A stretch of DNA of 64,000 nucleotides from positions 124,001-188,000 of the forward strand of contig CACPHU010000001.1 in NCBI GenBank assembly GCA_902633855.1. The letters are read 5' to 3'. Position 1 is the stretch's first letter. Every line of letters begins with the position of its first letter. The translations under genes were made by a program, and so were the position numbers. Positions 18,730-26,746 of this stretch are shown piece by piece. The DNA comes from an uncultured OCS116 cluster bacterium. Lineage in GTDB: Bacteria; Pseudomonadota; Alphaproteobacteria; Rhizobiales; TMED25. The notes under the pieces are model-generated. The model did no database searches. It had not been told where the DNA came from and worked only from the letters and a program-made list of their open reading frames with translations.

Positions 18730-21507
18730 TTATGCACAATCCCAACTATTTGAAATTTTTGTGTCAACTTTAAGCGGAACTTTGAAATTGACTAACGGCA
18801 GAGCTGCACTTTCCATATTACTTACTACAATATTCTTCATTTCTTCAATTTCATCGTCTGGAACTTCAAATACAAGTTCATCATGAATTTGTAAGATCAT
18901 TTTTGATTTTACCTCTTTTTCTATCATAGTTTTAGAAATCCGAATCATAGCCCTTTTGATTATATCAGCTGCTGTTCCCTGAATTGGTGCATTTATTGCA
19001 GCCCTCTCGTTGAAGGATCTAATGGGATGATTTTTGGAGTTTATATCCGGGAAATAGCACCTTCTCCCAAAGATCGTTTTGACATGTTCGTTTGTTCTAG
19101 CGAATTCAATTGTGGAGTCCATATATTCTCGAATCCCCGGAAACCTAGTGAAATAATCACTTATAAATTGCTGGGCATCTTTTCTTTGTATTTTAAGCTG
19201 CTTTGAAAGTCCAAAAGCCGATATTCCATATATTATTCCAAAATTTATAGCCTTAGCGCTGTACCTCATTTTTTCTGTGACCTCATTTAAGGGGGTGGCA
19301 AATATTGTTGAGGCTGTCATTTGATGTATATCAAGATCGTTTAAAAAAGCATTTTGAAGCTGTTGAATATTTGCTACATGCGATAATACTCGTAATTCAA
19401 TTTGACTATAATCCGCAGACAAAAATGTTTGCCCTTTTTCGGCTATAAATGCCGATCTGATGAGCTTGCCTTCGCTGGTTCTGATTGGTATATTTTGCAA
19501 ATTAGGATTAGATGATGATAGGCGGCCGGTAGAAGTAAGTGCTTGAGAGAACTTAGTATGCACACGTCCTGATGATGGATCAATAAAATTTGGAAGGCTA
19601 TCAGTATAAGTCGTTTTTAATTTATTAAGTTGGCGCCATTCAATTATTTTATCAGCGATAGTATGTCCGATAGCCGAGAGATCTTCGAGGATATCGATCC
19701 CTGTTGCCCATGTGCCGCTTTTTGTTTTTTTCCCCCCGCTGAGACCAAGATTCTCAAAAAGTATCTCGCCAAGTTGTTTTGGACTTGCAATATTAAATTC
19801 ACTCCCAGCTAAGTTATAAATATTTTGCTCAATTTTCTTAATTTTCTGACCAAATTCCTCTGACAGTTCAGATAATATTCTTCGATCAGCTTTGATACCA
19901 TTTTTCTCAATCTCATAAAGCACGCTTATTAGAGGTTTTTCAACTAATTCATACATTTGTATTAAGTCGGAATCTAGCAGGTAGAATCTTAGGTACTCCC
20001 ATAAATCGAAAATTATAGAAGCCCTATCTGAACATGGTATATTTATTTTCTGATCACGGCTTTCCTCATTACTTCCAATACTAATTTGAGTTTTAATTTG
20101 TTCTTTGTAGGCAATAGTAAGAGTGTTTAGGTCATTTTTTAATTTACCATTATTAATCACATATGACATCAAAGACACATCATCAAATGACTTGATGTTA
20201 ATTTTATAGCTATGAAGGATTGGTAAAATATTTTTCAGATCAAAAAAGATTTTTTTTATAGTCTCATCAGCCATAAACGGATTAATTTTTTTAATCAAAT
20301 CTTGAATAGATGGTCTACCTTCTCTGTTTTTGTCATTACTGAGAAAATATTTTTGCATACCAGTTGAAATAGAAATTTCTCGGATTTCACTATCATTTAT
20401 TTCAAAATCAATACAAAAAGCTTCTGAAGATGCGATTTCATTTGCTAGTTCTTCTAGTAAATTATTTGAATGAATTTCAATATTTGATTCTCTGCCTTGT
20501 TTTTCAGTTTTTGTTGAGACGTGATTACTTGATTCTGGCGTTGGATTTATCAAAGTAGTATTATTTGAGATTATATTTTCTGGTCCCTCTTTTGAGAACC
20601 AATTATTTATGCGATTTGAAAGGTTAGAGAGTTCCATTTCTTTTGAGAATGAAATGATTTTGTCATAATCAAGCTGTTCATTAAATAAATCATCAATATC
20701 AATCTCGATTGGTGAAGATGACTCTAGCAATGCTAGTCGATAAGAGATACGTGCATCTTCAGCATGATTTATAAGATTTTCCCTCCTTTTATTTTGCTTT
20801 ATGTTCTCGGCGTTGGATAATAAATTCTCAAGTGAGTGGTATTCATTGATTAGTTCAGATGCAATTTTGATCCCGATACCAGGGACGCCGGGTATGTTAT
20901 CTGTTGAGTCTCCAGCTAAAGCTTGAACATCAACAACTTTATCTGGAGTTACCCCAAACTTATCTTGCACGCCATTGGCATCAATAAATCGTTCTTTTCC
21001 GGGCATGGGATCATACATTCTTACATTTTTATTGATCAGTTGCATAAGATCCTTATCACCAGATATTATGATAGTCTCGGCATCTCTTTCGGATGCAATT
21101 TTAGAGTAGGTTGCAATAAGGTCATCAGCCTCATATCCAATTTGTGATATACACTTTATATTGAATGCCTCAACAGCTCGGTGGATAAGAGGAAATTGAG
21201 GGATTAAGTCTTCAGGAGGAGCATCTCTATTAGCTTTGTATGATGGATAAATATCACTTCTGAATGTTTTCTCTTTAGTATCAAAAATGACCGCAATATG
21301 GGACGGGTGTATTCCATCTATCCCATTTGTTATAATTTTCCACATCATATTACAAAACGCCATAACAGCACCCGTGGGTGTACCATCAGATCTTGTAAAC
21401 CCGCTACCTCTACTCTGGGACGCTTTATACATTGCAAAATATGCTCTAAATATAAAAGTTGAACCGTCGATTAAAAATAAGGTAGAATTTGAGTTGATCT
21501 TTGACAT
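18730..21507 (-). CDS. polA: DNA polymerase I
   Basis: Repair and Okazaki-fragment polymerase. The 925-residue chain has a 5'-nuclease domain (LFLIDGSTFIFRAYFA ... GYEADDLIAT, residues 1-300), a 3'-5' exonuclease-like domain (about 345-540) and a family A polymerase core with DYSQIELRVLSH, the O-helix region RYSAKAINFGIIYG and the metal motif QIHDELVFE. In the exonuclease part I see IDFE (the D355/E357 pair of E. coli), but the LKYD motif holding D424 reads LKNI, so proofreading may be weak or lost. Convergent with pckA and divergent from the ABC gene. Confidence 0.95.
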   Translation of the reverse strand: MSKINSNSTLFLIDGSTFIFRAYFAMYKASQSRGSGFTRSDGTPTGAVMAFCNMMWKIITNGIDGIHPSHIAVIFDTKEKTFRSDIYPSYKANRDAPPEDLIPQFPLIHRAVEAFNIKCISQIGYEADDLIATYSKIASERDAETIIISGDKDLMQLINKNVRMYDPMPGKERFIDANGVQDKFGVTPDKVVDVQALAGDSTDNIPGVPGIGIKIASELINEYHSLENLLSNAENIKQNKRRENLINHAEDARISYRLALLESSSPIEIDIDDLFNEQLDYDKIISFSKEMELSNLSNRINNWFSKEGPENIISNNTTLINPTPESSNHVSTKTEKQGRESNIEIHSNNLLEELANEIASSEAFCIDFEINDSEIREISISTGMQKYFLSNDKNREGRPSIQDLIKKINPFMADETIKKIFFDLKNILPILHSYKINIKSFDDVSLMSYVINNGKLKNDLNTLTIAYKEQIKTQISIGSNEESRDQKINIPCSDRASIIFDLWEYLRFYLLDSDLIQMYELVEKPLISVLYEIEKNGIKADRRILSELSEEFGQKIKKIEQNIYNLAGSEFNIASPKQLGEILFENLGLSGGKKTKSGTWATGIDILEDLSAIGHTIADKIIEWRQLNKLKTTYTDSLPNFIDPSSGRVHTKFSQALTSTGRLSSSNPNLQNIPIRTSEGKLIRSAFIAEKGQTFLSADYSQIELRVLSHVANIQQLQNAFLNDLDIHQMTASTIFATPLNEVTEKMRYSAKAINFGIIYGISAFGLSKQLKIQRKDAQQFISDYFTRFPGIREYMDSTIEFARTNEHVKTIFGRRCYFPDINSKNHPIRSFNERAAINAPIQGTAADIIKRAMIRISKTMIEKEVKSKMILQIHDELVFEVPDDEIEEMKNIVVSNMESAALPLVNFKVPLKVDTKISNSWDCA

Positions 21508-21602
21508 TTGGTTTAATTTGATAATAAATATTTATTAGTAATTTAACAGTTATAAGATTACTACGACTTATAAAAAATCAAAACGAAAATAAATCTTTAT
21601 CA

Positions 21603-22553
21603 ATGAATCAAACACCAGAATATGCAATTGAGACAAATCTTCTAAATAAGATTTATCAGCGAAATAACAAAAAATTAGCGAAGCACGCTCTAGTTGATTT
21701 CACTATAAAAATTGAGCCGGGGCAAATATATGGACTGCTTGGGCCGAATGGGGCAGGTAAATCAACGTTTATAAATATATTAGCAAATCTTGTAGTTAAA
21801 ACGTCAGGAACTGCAAAAATTTTAGGATTTGATATTGAAAAAGAAAAAAGAAAAGCAAGGTCAGCAATTGGTATTGTGCCTCAAGAGCTGAACCTTGATC
21901 CATTTTTTAAACCAGTTGAAGTGCTTGAAACTCAAGCAGGTTTGTACGGTATTCCAAAAAAAGATCGTGACTCAATGGGCCTTTTAAGGATATTGGGGCT
22001 AGAAGATCAGGCGTATTCATATTCAAGAACGCTATCTGGTGGGATGAGAAGGAGACTTTTGATTGCAAAAGCGCTAACACATAAACCAAGGGTTCTCGTG
22101 CTTGATGAGCCAACCGCAGGTGTCGATATTGAGTTGCGTCACCAATTATGGGATTTCGTTAGAGAGCTTAATAGTAAAGGCACAACTATATTACTGACGA
22201 CACATTATTTAGAGGAGGCCCAGTCGCTCTGCGATCATATAGGCATAATCAATAAGGGTCGTCTTGTTGCTAACGCTCCAACAAAAGACCTTCTCGATAG
22301 TCTTGATAGAAAGCAAATATCAATAAAAGCCGATGTTAAGCAAAAGGATATAAATATCCAAATAGATGGAGTTAGTAGCGTAGAAAAAAGTCAAGATGGT
22401 TATATTGATATTACATATCAACCAAGTAAAACAAATTTCTTCGATATTTTGCAGCAACTTGAAAATCAAGATATATCCATTATTGATATAATTTCAAAAG
22501 AAACTGACCTGGAGGATATTTTTCTTGAATTTATAAGGGGGAATAAAAAATAG
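21603..22553 (+). CDS. ABC transporter ATP-binding protein (ABC-2/drug-type)
   Basis: Cytosolic ATPase of an exporter. Motifs: Walker A GPNGAGKSTFI, Q-loop IVPQELNL, signature LSGGMRRRL, Walker B VLVLDEPTAGVD and the H-loop TTHYLEEA, followed by the C-terminal extension usual in daunorubicin/lipooligosaccharide-type (DrrA/CcmA-like) ATPases. The 316-residue length is normal. No permease gene lies beside it, so its membrane partner must be elsewhere. A hairpin followed by T residues just after the stop probably ends the transcript. Confidence 0.9.
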   Translation: MNQTPEYAIETNLLNKIYQRNNKKLAKHALVDFTIKIEPGQIYGLLGPNGAGKSTFINILANLVVKTSGTAKILGFDIEKEKRKARSAIGIVPQELNLDPFFKPVEVLETQAGLYGIPKKDRDSMGLLRILGLEDQAYSYSRTLSGGMRRRLLIAKALTHKPRVLVLDEPTAGVDIELRHQLWDFVRELNSKGTTILLTTHYLEEAQSLCDHIGIINKGRLVANAPTKDLLDSLDRKQISIKADVKQKDINIQIDGVSSVEKSQDGYIDITYQPSKTNFFDILQQLENQDISIIDIISKETDLEDIFLEFIRGNKK

Positions 22554-22590
22554 GGACTAAATATAACACATCAGCCCCTATTTTTATTTT
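22549..22590 (+). terminator. Intrinsic terminator after the ABC ATPase gene
   Basis: Inverted repeat AATAGGGACT ... AGCCCCTATT (7 uninterrupted pairs, one mismatch, two more) with a 14-base loop, followed by TTTATTTT. It overlaps the stop of the ABC gene and lies just after the convergent small membrane protein, so it may serve both strands. Confidence 0.6.
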
Positions 22591-22600
22591 ATGAAATTAA

Positions 22601-22816
22601 CTATTTTAATTGGTCAACAACAATCAATGCTGCGATTACACCAATTAGACCAGCACCTGAAAATTGATTTATTAGATCAATCAGGTTTCCTGCTACGTCA
22701 GCGTTAATGAATGCTAATGCATCTGGGAAAAGGATTTGCAAAACAACTCCCAATCCAACTAAAACCAACGCAACGTCAATGCCACTTCTGAGCATGCCAG
22801 TTAATGATGAAAACAT
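22601..22816 (-). CDS. Small membrane protein A (paralogue of neighbour), unknown function
   Basis: A 71-residue protein with two hydrophobic stretches (about 12-30 and 50-68) around a short polar centre. I do not recognise the family. The ATG at 22816 has GGGAGAA 6 bases upstream and is preferred to an in-frame start 12 codons earlier. It aligns end to end with the gene at 22911: LRxxxxxAL ... LQxLFxDxxxx then DVxGNxxxLxxQFxxxGLxGxIAAxxV in both. They are therefore tandem duplicates. Possible roles, all speculative, include a membrane-acting peptide, a toxin-like or bacteriocin-like protein, or a subunit of a membrane complex. Confidence 0.7.
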   Translation of the reverse strand: MFSSLTGMLRSGIDVALVLVGLGVVLQILFPDALAFINADVAGNLIDLINQFSGAGLIGVIAALIVVDQLK

Positions 22817-22910
22817 GTTATTTCTCCCATTTGTTATAAAAAAGTTTAACAAAATTTACAGTGCCTAAAATAGACTAAACACCATAAATCCCTTTATTAT
22901 AGTGCTTGAG

Positions 22911-23144
22911 CTATTTCCGGCTAATCAAGTACGCGACGAGACCAGCGGCTATAAGCCCAACAAGTCCTTCGCTACCAAATTGTGCCATGAGTCCACCAAT
23001 GTTACCCAATACATCAATTCCGAATAATAATACAAAACTATCACCAAACAGAACCTGAAGCAGAGTAAGCAGTGCTACCGCCCAAAGCGCTATTTCAAGA
23101 GAGCTCTTAAGAACACCTCTCAATTTGTCTAATAAAGCTGTCAT
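22911..23144 (-). CDS. Small membrane protein B (paralogue of neighbour), unknown function
   Basis: A 77-residue protein with two predicted membrane segments (about 15-35 and 55-73) and a basic N-terminus (LDKLRGVLK). The ATG at 23144 has GGGAGAAG just upstream, the same kind of ribosome site as its neighbour; an ATG at 23156 would add four residues but has no such site. Similar along its whole length to the protein at 22601, including LLQVLFGDS versus LQILFPDA and QFGSEGLVGLIAA versus QFSGAGLIGVIAA. The two genes are 94 bases apart and probably form one transcript led by the promoter-like region upstream of this gene. Confidence 0.7.
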   Translation of the reverse strand: MTALLDKLRGVLKSSLEIALWAVALLTLLQVLFGDSFVLLFGIDVLGNIGGLMAQFGSEGLVGLIAAGLVAYLISRK

Positions 23145-23209
23145 AACTTCTCCCATCTTTATTTTCTATTTTTTAGCGTTTAAACCTAGTAAATAGAATC
23201 ACTATTTAA

Positions 23210-23237
23210 AGTCTAAGTGTGCCGAAAAAATAGTCAA
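23210..23237 (-). promoter_or_regulatory. Candidate sigma-70 promoter for the small membrane protein pair
   Basis: On the - strand TTGACT (-35) is followed after 16 bases by TAGACT (-10), placing transcription about 60 bases before the ATG at 23144. The match is 5/6 and 4/6 to consensus; no experimental support. Confidence 0.35.
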
Positions 23238-23287
23238 GTGATTAAAAATTTATCACTTTGCCGATATTCTAGTAGTCAAATGGTTGA
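23231..23287. repeat. Operator-like dyad and direct repeats in the 23157-23413 intergenic region
   Basis: An inverted repeat AAGTGAT - 9 bases - ATCACTT (23236-23258, seven perfect pairs) abuts the -35 box. Two imperfect direct repeats also occur: TAGTCAAGTGATTAA (23231-23245) and TAGTCAAATGGTTGA (23273-23287). Together they look like a regulator site or a fold in the leader; no regulator gene is adjacent. Confidence 0.4.
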
Positions 23288-23413
23288 TAAAACCTTAATT
23301 ATGATTTAATTGTTTGGGATAATTTTAAGCAAAGGAAGAGGGCTTTTTTTTGATGATCATAAATAAATTAAAAAAAATTTATCTAAAACTTTCAATTTTA
23401 ATCAGAGCAAATA

Positions 23414-24256
23414 ATGAATAATGATAAGAAAAGTATTTTAATTACCGGATCCTCAAGTGGTATAGGTTTGGCTGTAGCAAAGGATTTAAGTAAATTGGGT
23501 TGGAATGTTATAGCTTCCTGCCGTAAAGAGGAGGATTGTAAAATATTAGAAGATAGATATGGCCTCTCTAGTACTCTCATTGATTACGATAATCAGAAAT
23601 CTATTATATCAGGGCTGGAATATACATTAGAAAAAACTAATGGCAAGATTGATGTTTTATTTAATAATGGGGCCTACGGACTACCTGCTTTAGTAGAAGA
23701 TATTCCTGTGGATTCTTTAAGAGGTATCTTTGAAACCAATTTTTTTGGGTGGCATTCGCTCACAAAAGAAATTATCCCACATATGAAAGTAAATGGCTCT
23801 GGTCGGATAATCCAGAACTCATCAATTTTAGGTTTTATGGCACTAAAATATCGTGGCGCCTATACAGCAACAAAATATGCGATTGAAGCCATGTCAGATA
23901 CTCTTAGATTAGAAATAAAAGATGACAATATAAAAGTAATAATAATACAACCGGGTCCAATTACGACTAAGTTTCGAGAAAATAGCTACATTCGCTTTAA
24001 AGGGTCTATAGATTGGCAGGAGTCTGATTATAAATCAATTTATGTAAATAAAATAATTCCAAGGTTAGAATCAAAGAAAATAAAGAAAACTACATTTGAG
24101 CTATTACCAAATGCTGTTAGTAAAGCAGTTATACACGCTTGTACAGCACGTAATCCACGTATAAGATACAGAATTACTTGGGCAACAGTGATAATGATGT
24201 ATCTGAAAAGATTTTTGACAGATAATCTATTTGATAGAATTTCATCGAAGCTGTAG
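23414..24256 (+). CDS. Short-chain dehydrogenase/reductase (SDR)
   Basis: NAD(P)-dependent oxidoreductase of the classical SDR type. The 280-residue protein has the cofactor loop TGSSSGIGLAVAKDL at the N-terminus, LFNNGAYG, the catalytic Ser (QNSSILGF) and YTATKYA (Tyr and Lys). Arg-rich and hydrophobic residues at the C-terminus may help it sit near membranes. The substrate cannot be told. It stands alone, upstream of tRNA-Arg. Confidence 0.9.
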   Translation: MNNDKKSILITGSSSGIGLAVAKDLSKLGWNVIASCRKEEDCKILEDRYGLSSTLIDYDNQKSIISGLEYTLEKTNGKIDVLFNNGAYGLPALVEDIPVDSLRGIFETNFFGWHSLTKEIIPHMKVNGSGRIIQNSSILGFMALKYRGAYTATKYAIEAMSDTLRLEIKDDNIKVIIIQPGPITTKFRENSYIRFKGSIDWQESDYKSIYVNKIIPRLESKKIKKTTFELLPNAVSKAVIHACTARNPRIRYRITWATVIMMYLKRFLTDNLFDRISSKL

Positions 24257-24292
24257 ATATTGTGACCCTAGCTAATTTGAATTTAGTATTTC

Positions 24293-24369
24293 GCACCCGT
24301 AGCTCAGCTGGATAGAGTAGGTGGCTTCGAACCACTTGGTCGGGAGTTCGAATCTCTCCGGGTGCGCCA
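24293..24369 (+). tRNA. tRNA-Arg (anticodon TCG)
   Basis: A 77-base cloverleaf with the CCA end encoded. Acceptor GCACCCG pairs with CGGGTGC; D arm GCTC...GAGT; anticodon stem GGTGG/CCACT around the loop CTTCGAA (anticodon TCG, reading CGA); T arm GGGAG TTCGAAT CTCTC. Confidence 0.96.
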
Positions 24370-24376
24370 TAATAAC

Positions 24377-24640
24377 TCAGGATTTTAGTTTATGCAGGGC
24401 AATGCTTAAAAGTATGAGTATGAAAAGAATAATTTGTCCATTAACATATATTTGATAGAATTTATCAGGCTCATTCCATAATGCATATGTCCAATAGGTA
24501 TTCGAGATTAGGGGCAGACTTGCACTGAGTACTCCAACTACAAACCCATTTTTTACAAATGCGATTCCAACCGTAAGCAGATAAGAAATAATCCCTAACA
24601 AAACAGTTAATCTTATTAATAATTCATATATTAGTTTCAT
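24377..24640 (-). CDS. Small membrane protein, unknown function
   Basis: An 87-residue, very hydrophobic protein with about three membrane segments (5-30, 33-50, 65-83) separated by the polar stretch YWTYALWNEPDKFY. I do not recognise the family. It follows the tRNA-Arg gene on the opposite strand and has no close partner. Protein-like hydrophobic periodicity and an ATG start support it being real, but it could be a poorly conserved frame. Confidence 0.5.
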   Translation of the reverse strand: MKLIYELLIRLTVLLGIISYLLTVGIAFVKNGFVVGVLSASLPLISNTYWTYALWNEPDKFYQIYVNGQIILFILILLSIALHKLKS

Positions 24641-24675
24641 GTATAATCTTTAATAGGTTTTATCACAATTTTATG

Positions 24676-24714
24676 TATGGATTATCCTAGCTGGTTTTAT
24701 AAAAATCATCCATA
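24676..24714. repeat. Inverted repeat in the divergent promoter region
   Basis: TATGGAT ... ATCCATA, seven perfect pairs about 25 bases apart, between the - strand small membrane gene and the + strand MFS gene. May be an operator; the evidence is only the symmetry. Confidence 0.3.
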
Positions 24715-24760
24715 TGTATTTCATAATAGTTACGAAATATATGAATTGGACCCATGATAG

Positions 24761-25993
24761 ATGAATAGATTTTCTAAAAGTACATTACTTAATATAAATC
24801 TGCTAAAGTTTATAAGTCTTACATGGTCTAGTCATTTTGCGCTCAAAATAATAACCTTAACAGTTGGTTGGCAAATATATGTTCAGACGGGAAGTCCCCT
24901 TGCTTTAGGGCTTATTGGACTTATTCAATTTGCCCCACAATTTTTCCTGATTTTACCTGCAGGTGTTATCGCTGATAAATACAACAGGAGACATATACTC
25001 ATAATATGTAACATAGTTCAGGTTTTTGTTGCTGGGTTTCTTTTATATTATTCTGCTTACAAATTAGATGATGGCTCAGTTATTCCAATTTATTTGATTT
25101 TAATATTACATGGAGTTGCAATGTCGTTTGAAGGCCCCAGTAGCTTTGCGATCCTACCAAATTTAGTCAAGTCTGAAATTTTCCCAAGAGCCGTACATTA
25201 CGTTAACTTTTTTGAAGAGTTTGGCTCATTAGCTGGCCCAATCGCTGCCGGGATATTAATCGCATATATTAATGAGTGGGTTTATTTGGTGGCTTTAATT
25301 AGCTTCATAATATCCACATTAAGTGCGATATCACTTCCAGATATTGGAAGTGGATCTGGAGAGATCAAGCGGATAAATGTAAAGGTTTTGCTCAGTGGGT
25401 TTGTTTATGTTTGGAAAACAAAAATAGTGCTTGGAACAATGACAATAGATATTGTTGCAATGTTGTTTAGCAGTGTCATGGGTATGTTACCCATATTTGC
25501 TATTGATATTTTGGATATTGGCTCTGAGGGCCTTGGAGTACTGAGAGCAACACCATCAATCGGCGCATTATTCGCGGCAATGACATTATCTCAATCACCA
25601 TCATTAAGGTATCCTGGTAGGATGTTAATTTATTCAATTATTGTTTTTGGGAGTGCCACAATTACATTTGCTTTATCAACGACGTTATGGATTTCACTTG
25701 TTGCACTTTTTATTTATGGGGCATCCGATATGATTAGCATGAACATAAGGCAGATAATAGTACAACTTGTTACACCGAATAATATGAGAGGTAGAGTTAT
25801 GTCAGTTCACTCCGTCATAACTACTGGGTCAAATGAGTTAGGAGATTTTAGGGCAGGTTTGTCTGCAAGTATTATCGGCATAGCTCCTGCGATTATGATA
25901 GGTGGGATGCTAACAGTTTCCTTTTCAATTATTTGGTGGTTTTTATTTCCTGGTCTGAAGGAGGTAAAGGATATGAAGGATCTTAATAATTGA
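24761..25993 (+). CDS. MFS transporter (EntS-like, MFS_3 type)
   Basis: Inner-membrane permease, 410 residues, with about 12 hydrophobic segments. The loop between TM2 and TM3 reads GVIADKYNRRHIL, a classic MFS signature, and a similar pattern closes the second half (NNMRGRVMSVHS). Closest in style to the EntS/enterobactin-exporter group, which exports siderophores or drugs, but the substrate is unknown. The next gene, an SMR exporter, is 50 bases downstream, so the two may be cotranscribed. Confidence 0.88.
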   Translation: MNRFSKSTLLNINLLKFISLTWSSHFALKIITLTVGWQIYVQTGSPLALGLIGLIQFAPQFFLILPAGVIADKYNRRHILIICNIVQVFVAGFLLYYSAYKLDDGSVIPIYLILILHGVAMSFEGPSSFAILPNLVKSEIFPRAVHYVNFFEEFGSLAGPIAAGILIAYINEWVYLVALISFIISTLSAISLPDIGSGSGEIKRINVKVLLSGFVYVWKTKIVLGTMTIDIVAMLFSSVMGMLPIFAIDILDIGSEGLGVLRATPSIGALFAAMTLSQSPSLRYPGRMLIYSIIVFGSATITFALSTTLWISLVALFIYGASDMISMNIRQIIVQLVTPNNMRGRVMSVHSVITTGSNELGDFRAGLSASIIGIAPAIMIGGMLTVSFSIIWWFLFPGLKEVKDMKDLNN

Positions 25994-26043
25994 ACTTTCA
26001 GATTGTTATATTACTATATATCAAAGATTAGGATATTTATAAG

Positions 26044-26373
26044 ATGCACTGGTTATATTTATTTTTAGCGGTAATTGCAGAGACACTTGGGACTACATTT
26101 CTAAAAATGTCTAATGGCTTTACACAACTCTTTCCATCTATCTTAGCTATAGCTCTTTTTTGTTTGGCTCTTTTCTTATCTGCAATTACTTTAAAATATC
26201 TAGCGGTTGGTATTGTTTATGCAATATGGTCTGGCGTGGGGATAGTATTAGTGACCCTTGTCGGTTACTTTTATTTTAAACAAAATCTGGATATGGCCGC
26301 CTTAATAGGCATTGGGCTTATAACCCTAGGTGTCTTGATAATATTCACGATGTCTAGGACTCAATCAGGGTGA
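26044..26373 (+). CDS. Small multidrug resistance (SMR/EmrE-type) transporter
   Basis: A 109-residue proton-coupled exporter with four membrane helices that works as a dimer. The essential glutamate is in the first helix (VIAETLGTTFLKMSNG), and YAIWSGVG marks helix 3. Members export quaternary cations, guanidinium or polyamines; EmrE-type and SugE/Gdx-type members are hard to separate by eye. Confidence 0.92.
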   Translation: MHWLYLFLAVIAETLGTTFLKMSNGFTQLFPSILAIALFCLALFLSAITLKYLAVGIVYAIWSGVGIVLVTLVGYFYFKQNLDMAALIGIGLITLGVLIIFTMSRTQSG

Positions 26374-26390
26374 TTGTAAATAGGTAATAA

Positions 26391-26693
26391 TTAGACTGCT
26401 AGCCATTTTTTTATATTATTTATAGTCTTCAGTAACTCTACTTTTCTCAGATAAGGATCCTTTATTCCAAGTTTTTCTTCGAATGATTTTGCAAATATAT
26501 GACCTTTTTCTAAGTTATTTCTTATGTAGTATAAAACCCCTTGCAGATCCTCCTCTCCTATCTCATTTGAGAAGCAAGACTCTTGTATATTATTCATTTT
26601 TCTTAAGAAGGTTTTTTTTTCATGATCTTCTAAACTTTTCTCAGACCAATCACCTCCAAAAGCAACATTTTTTAATTGTTTTTTTTTCTCCAT
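26391..26693 (-). CDS. Hypothetical basic protein next to the Y-family polymerase
   Basis: About 100 residues, rich in Lys and Glu (19 Lys in total), without membrane segments; I do not recognise the family. The start MEKKKQLKN at 26693 is chosen over an upstream in-frame ATG at 26705. It is divergent from dinB (53-base gap) and convergent with the SMR gene. A conserved-looking stretch GEEDLQGVLYYIRNNLEKGH suggests a helical protein. Confidence 0.55.
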   Translation of the reverse strand: MEKKKQLKNVAFGGDWSEKSLEDHEKKTFLRKMNNIQESCFSNEIGEEDLQGVLYYIRNNLEKGHIFAKSFEEKLGIKDPYLRKVELLKTINNIKKWLAV

Positions 26694-26746
26694 AGTATAG
26701 AACAAAATAAGAACAAAAATAAAAAAAATAAAGAAAAAAATTATAA

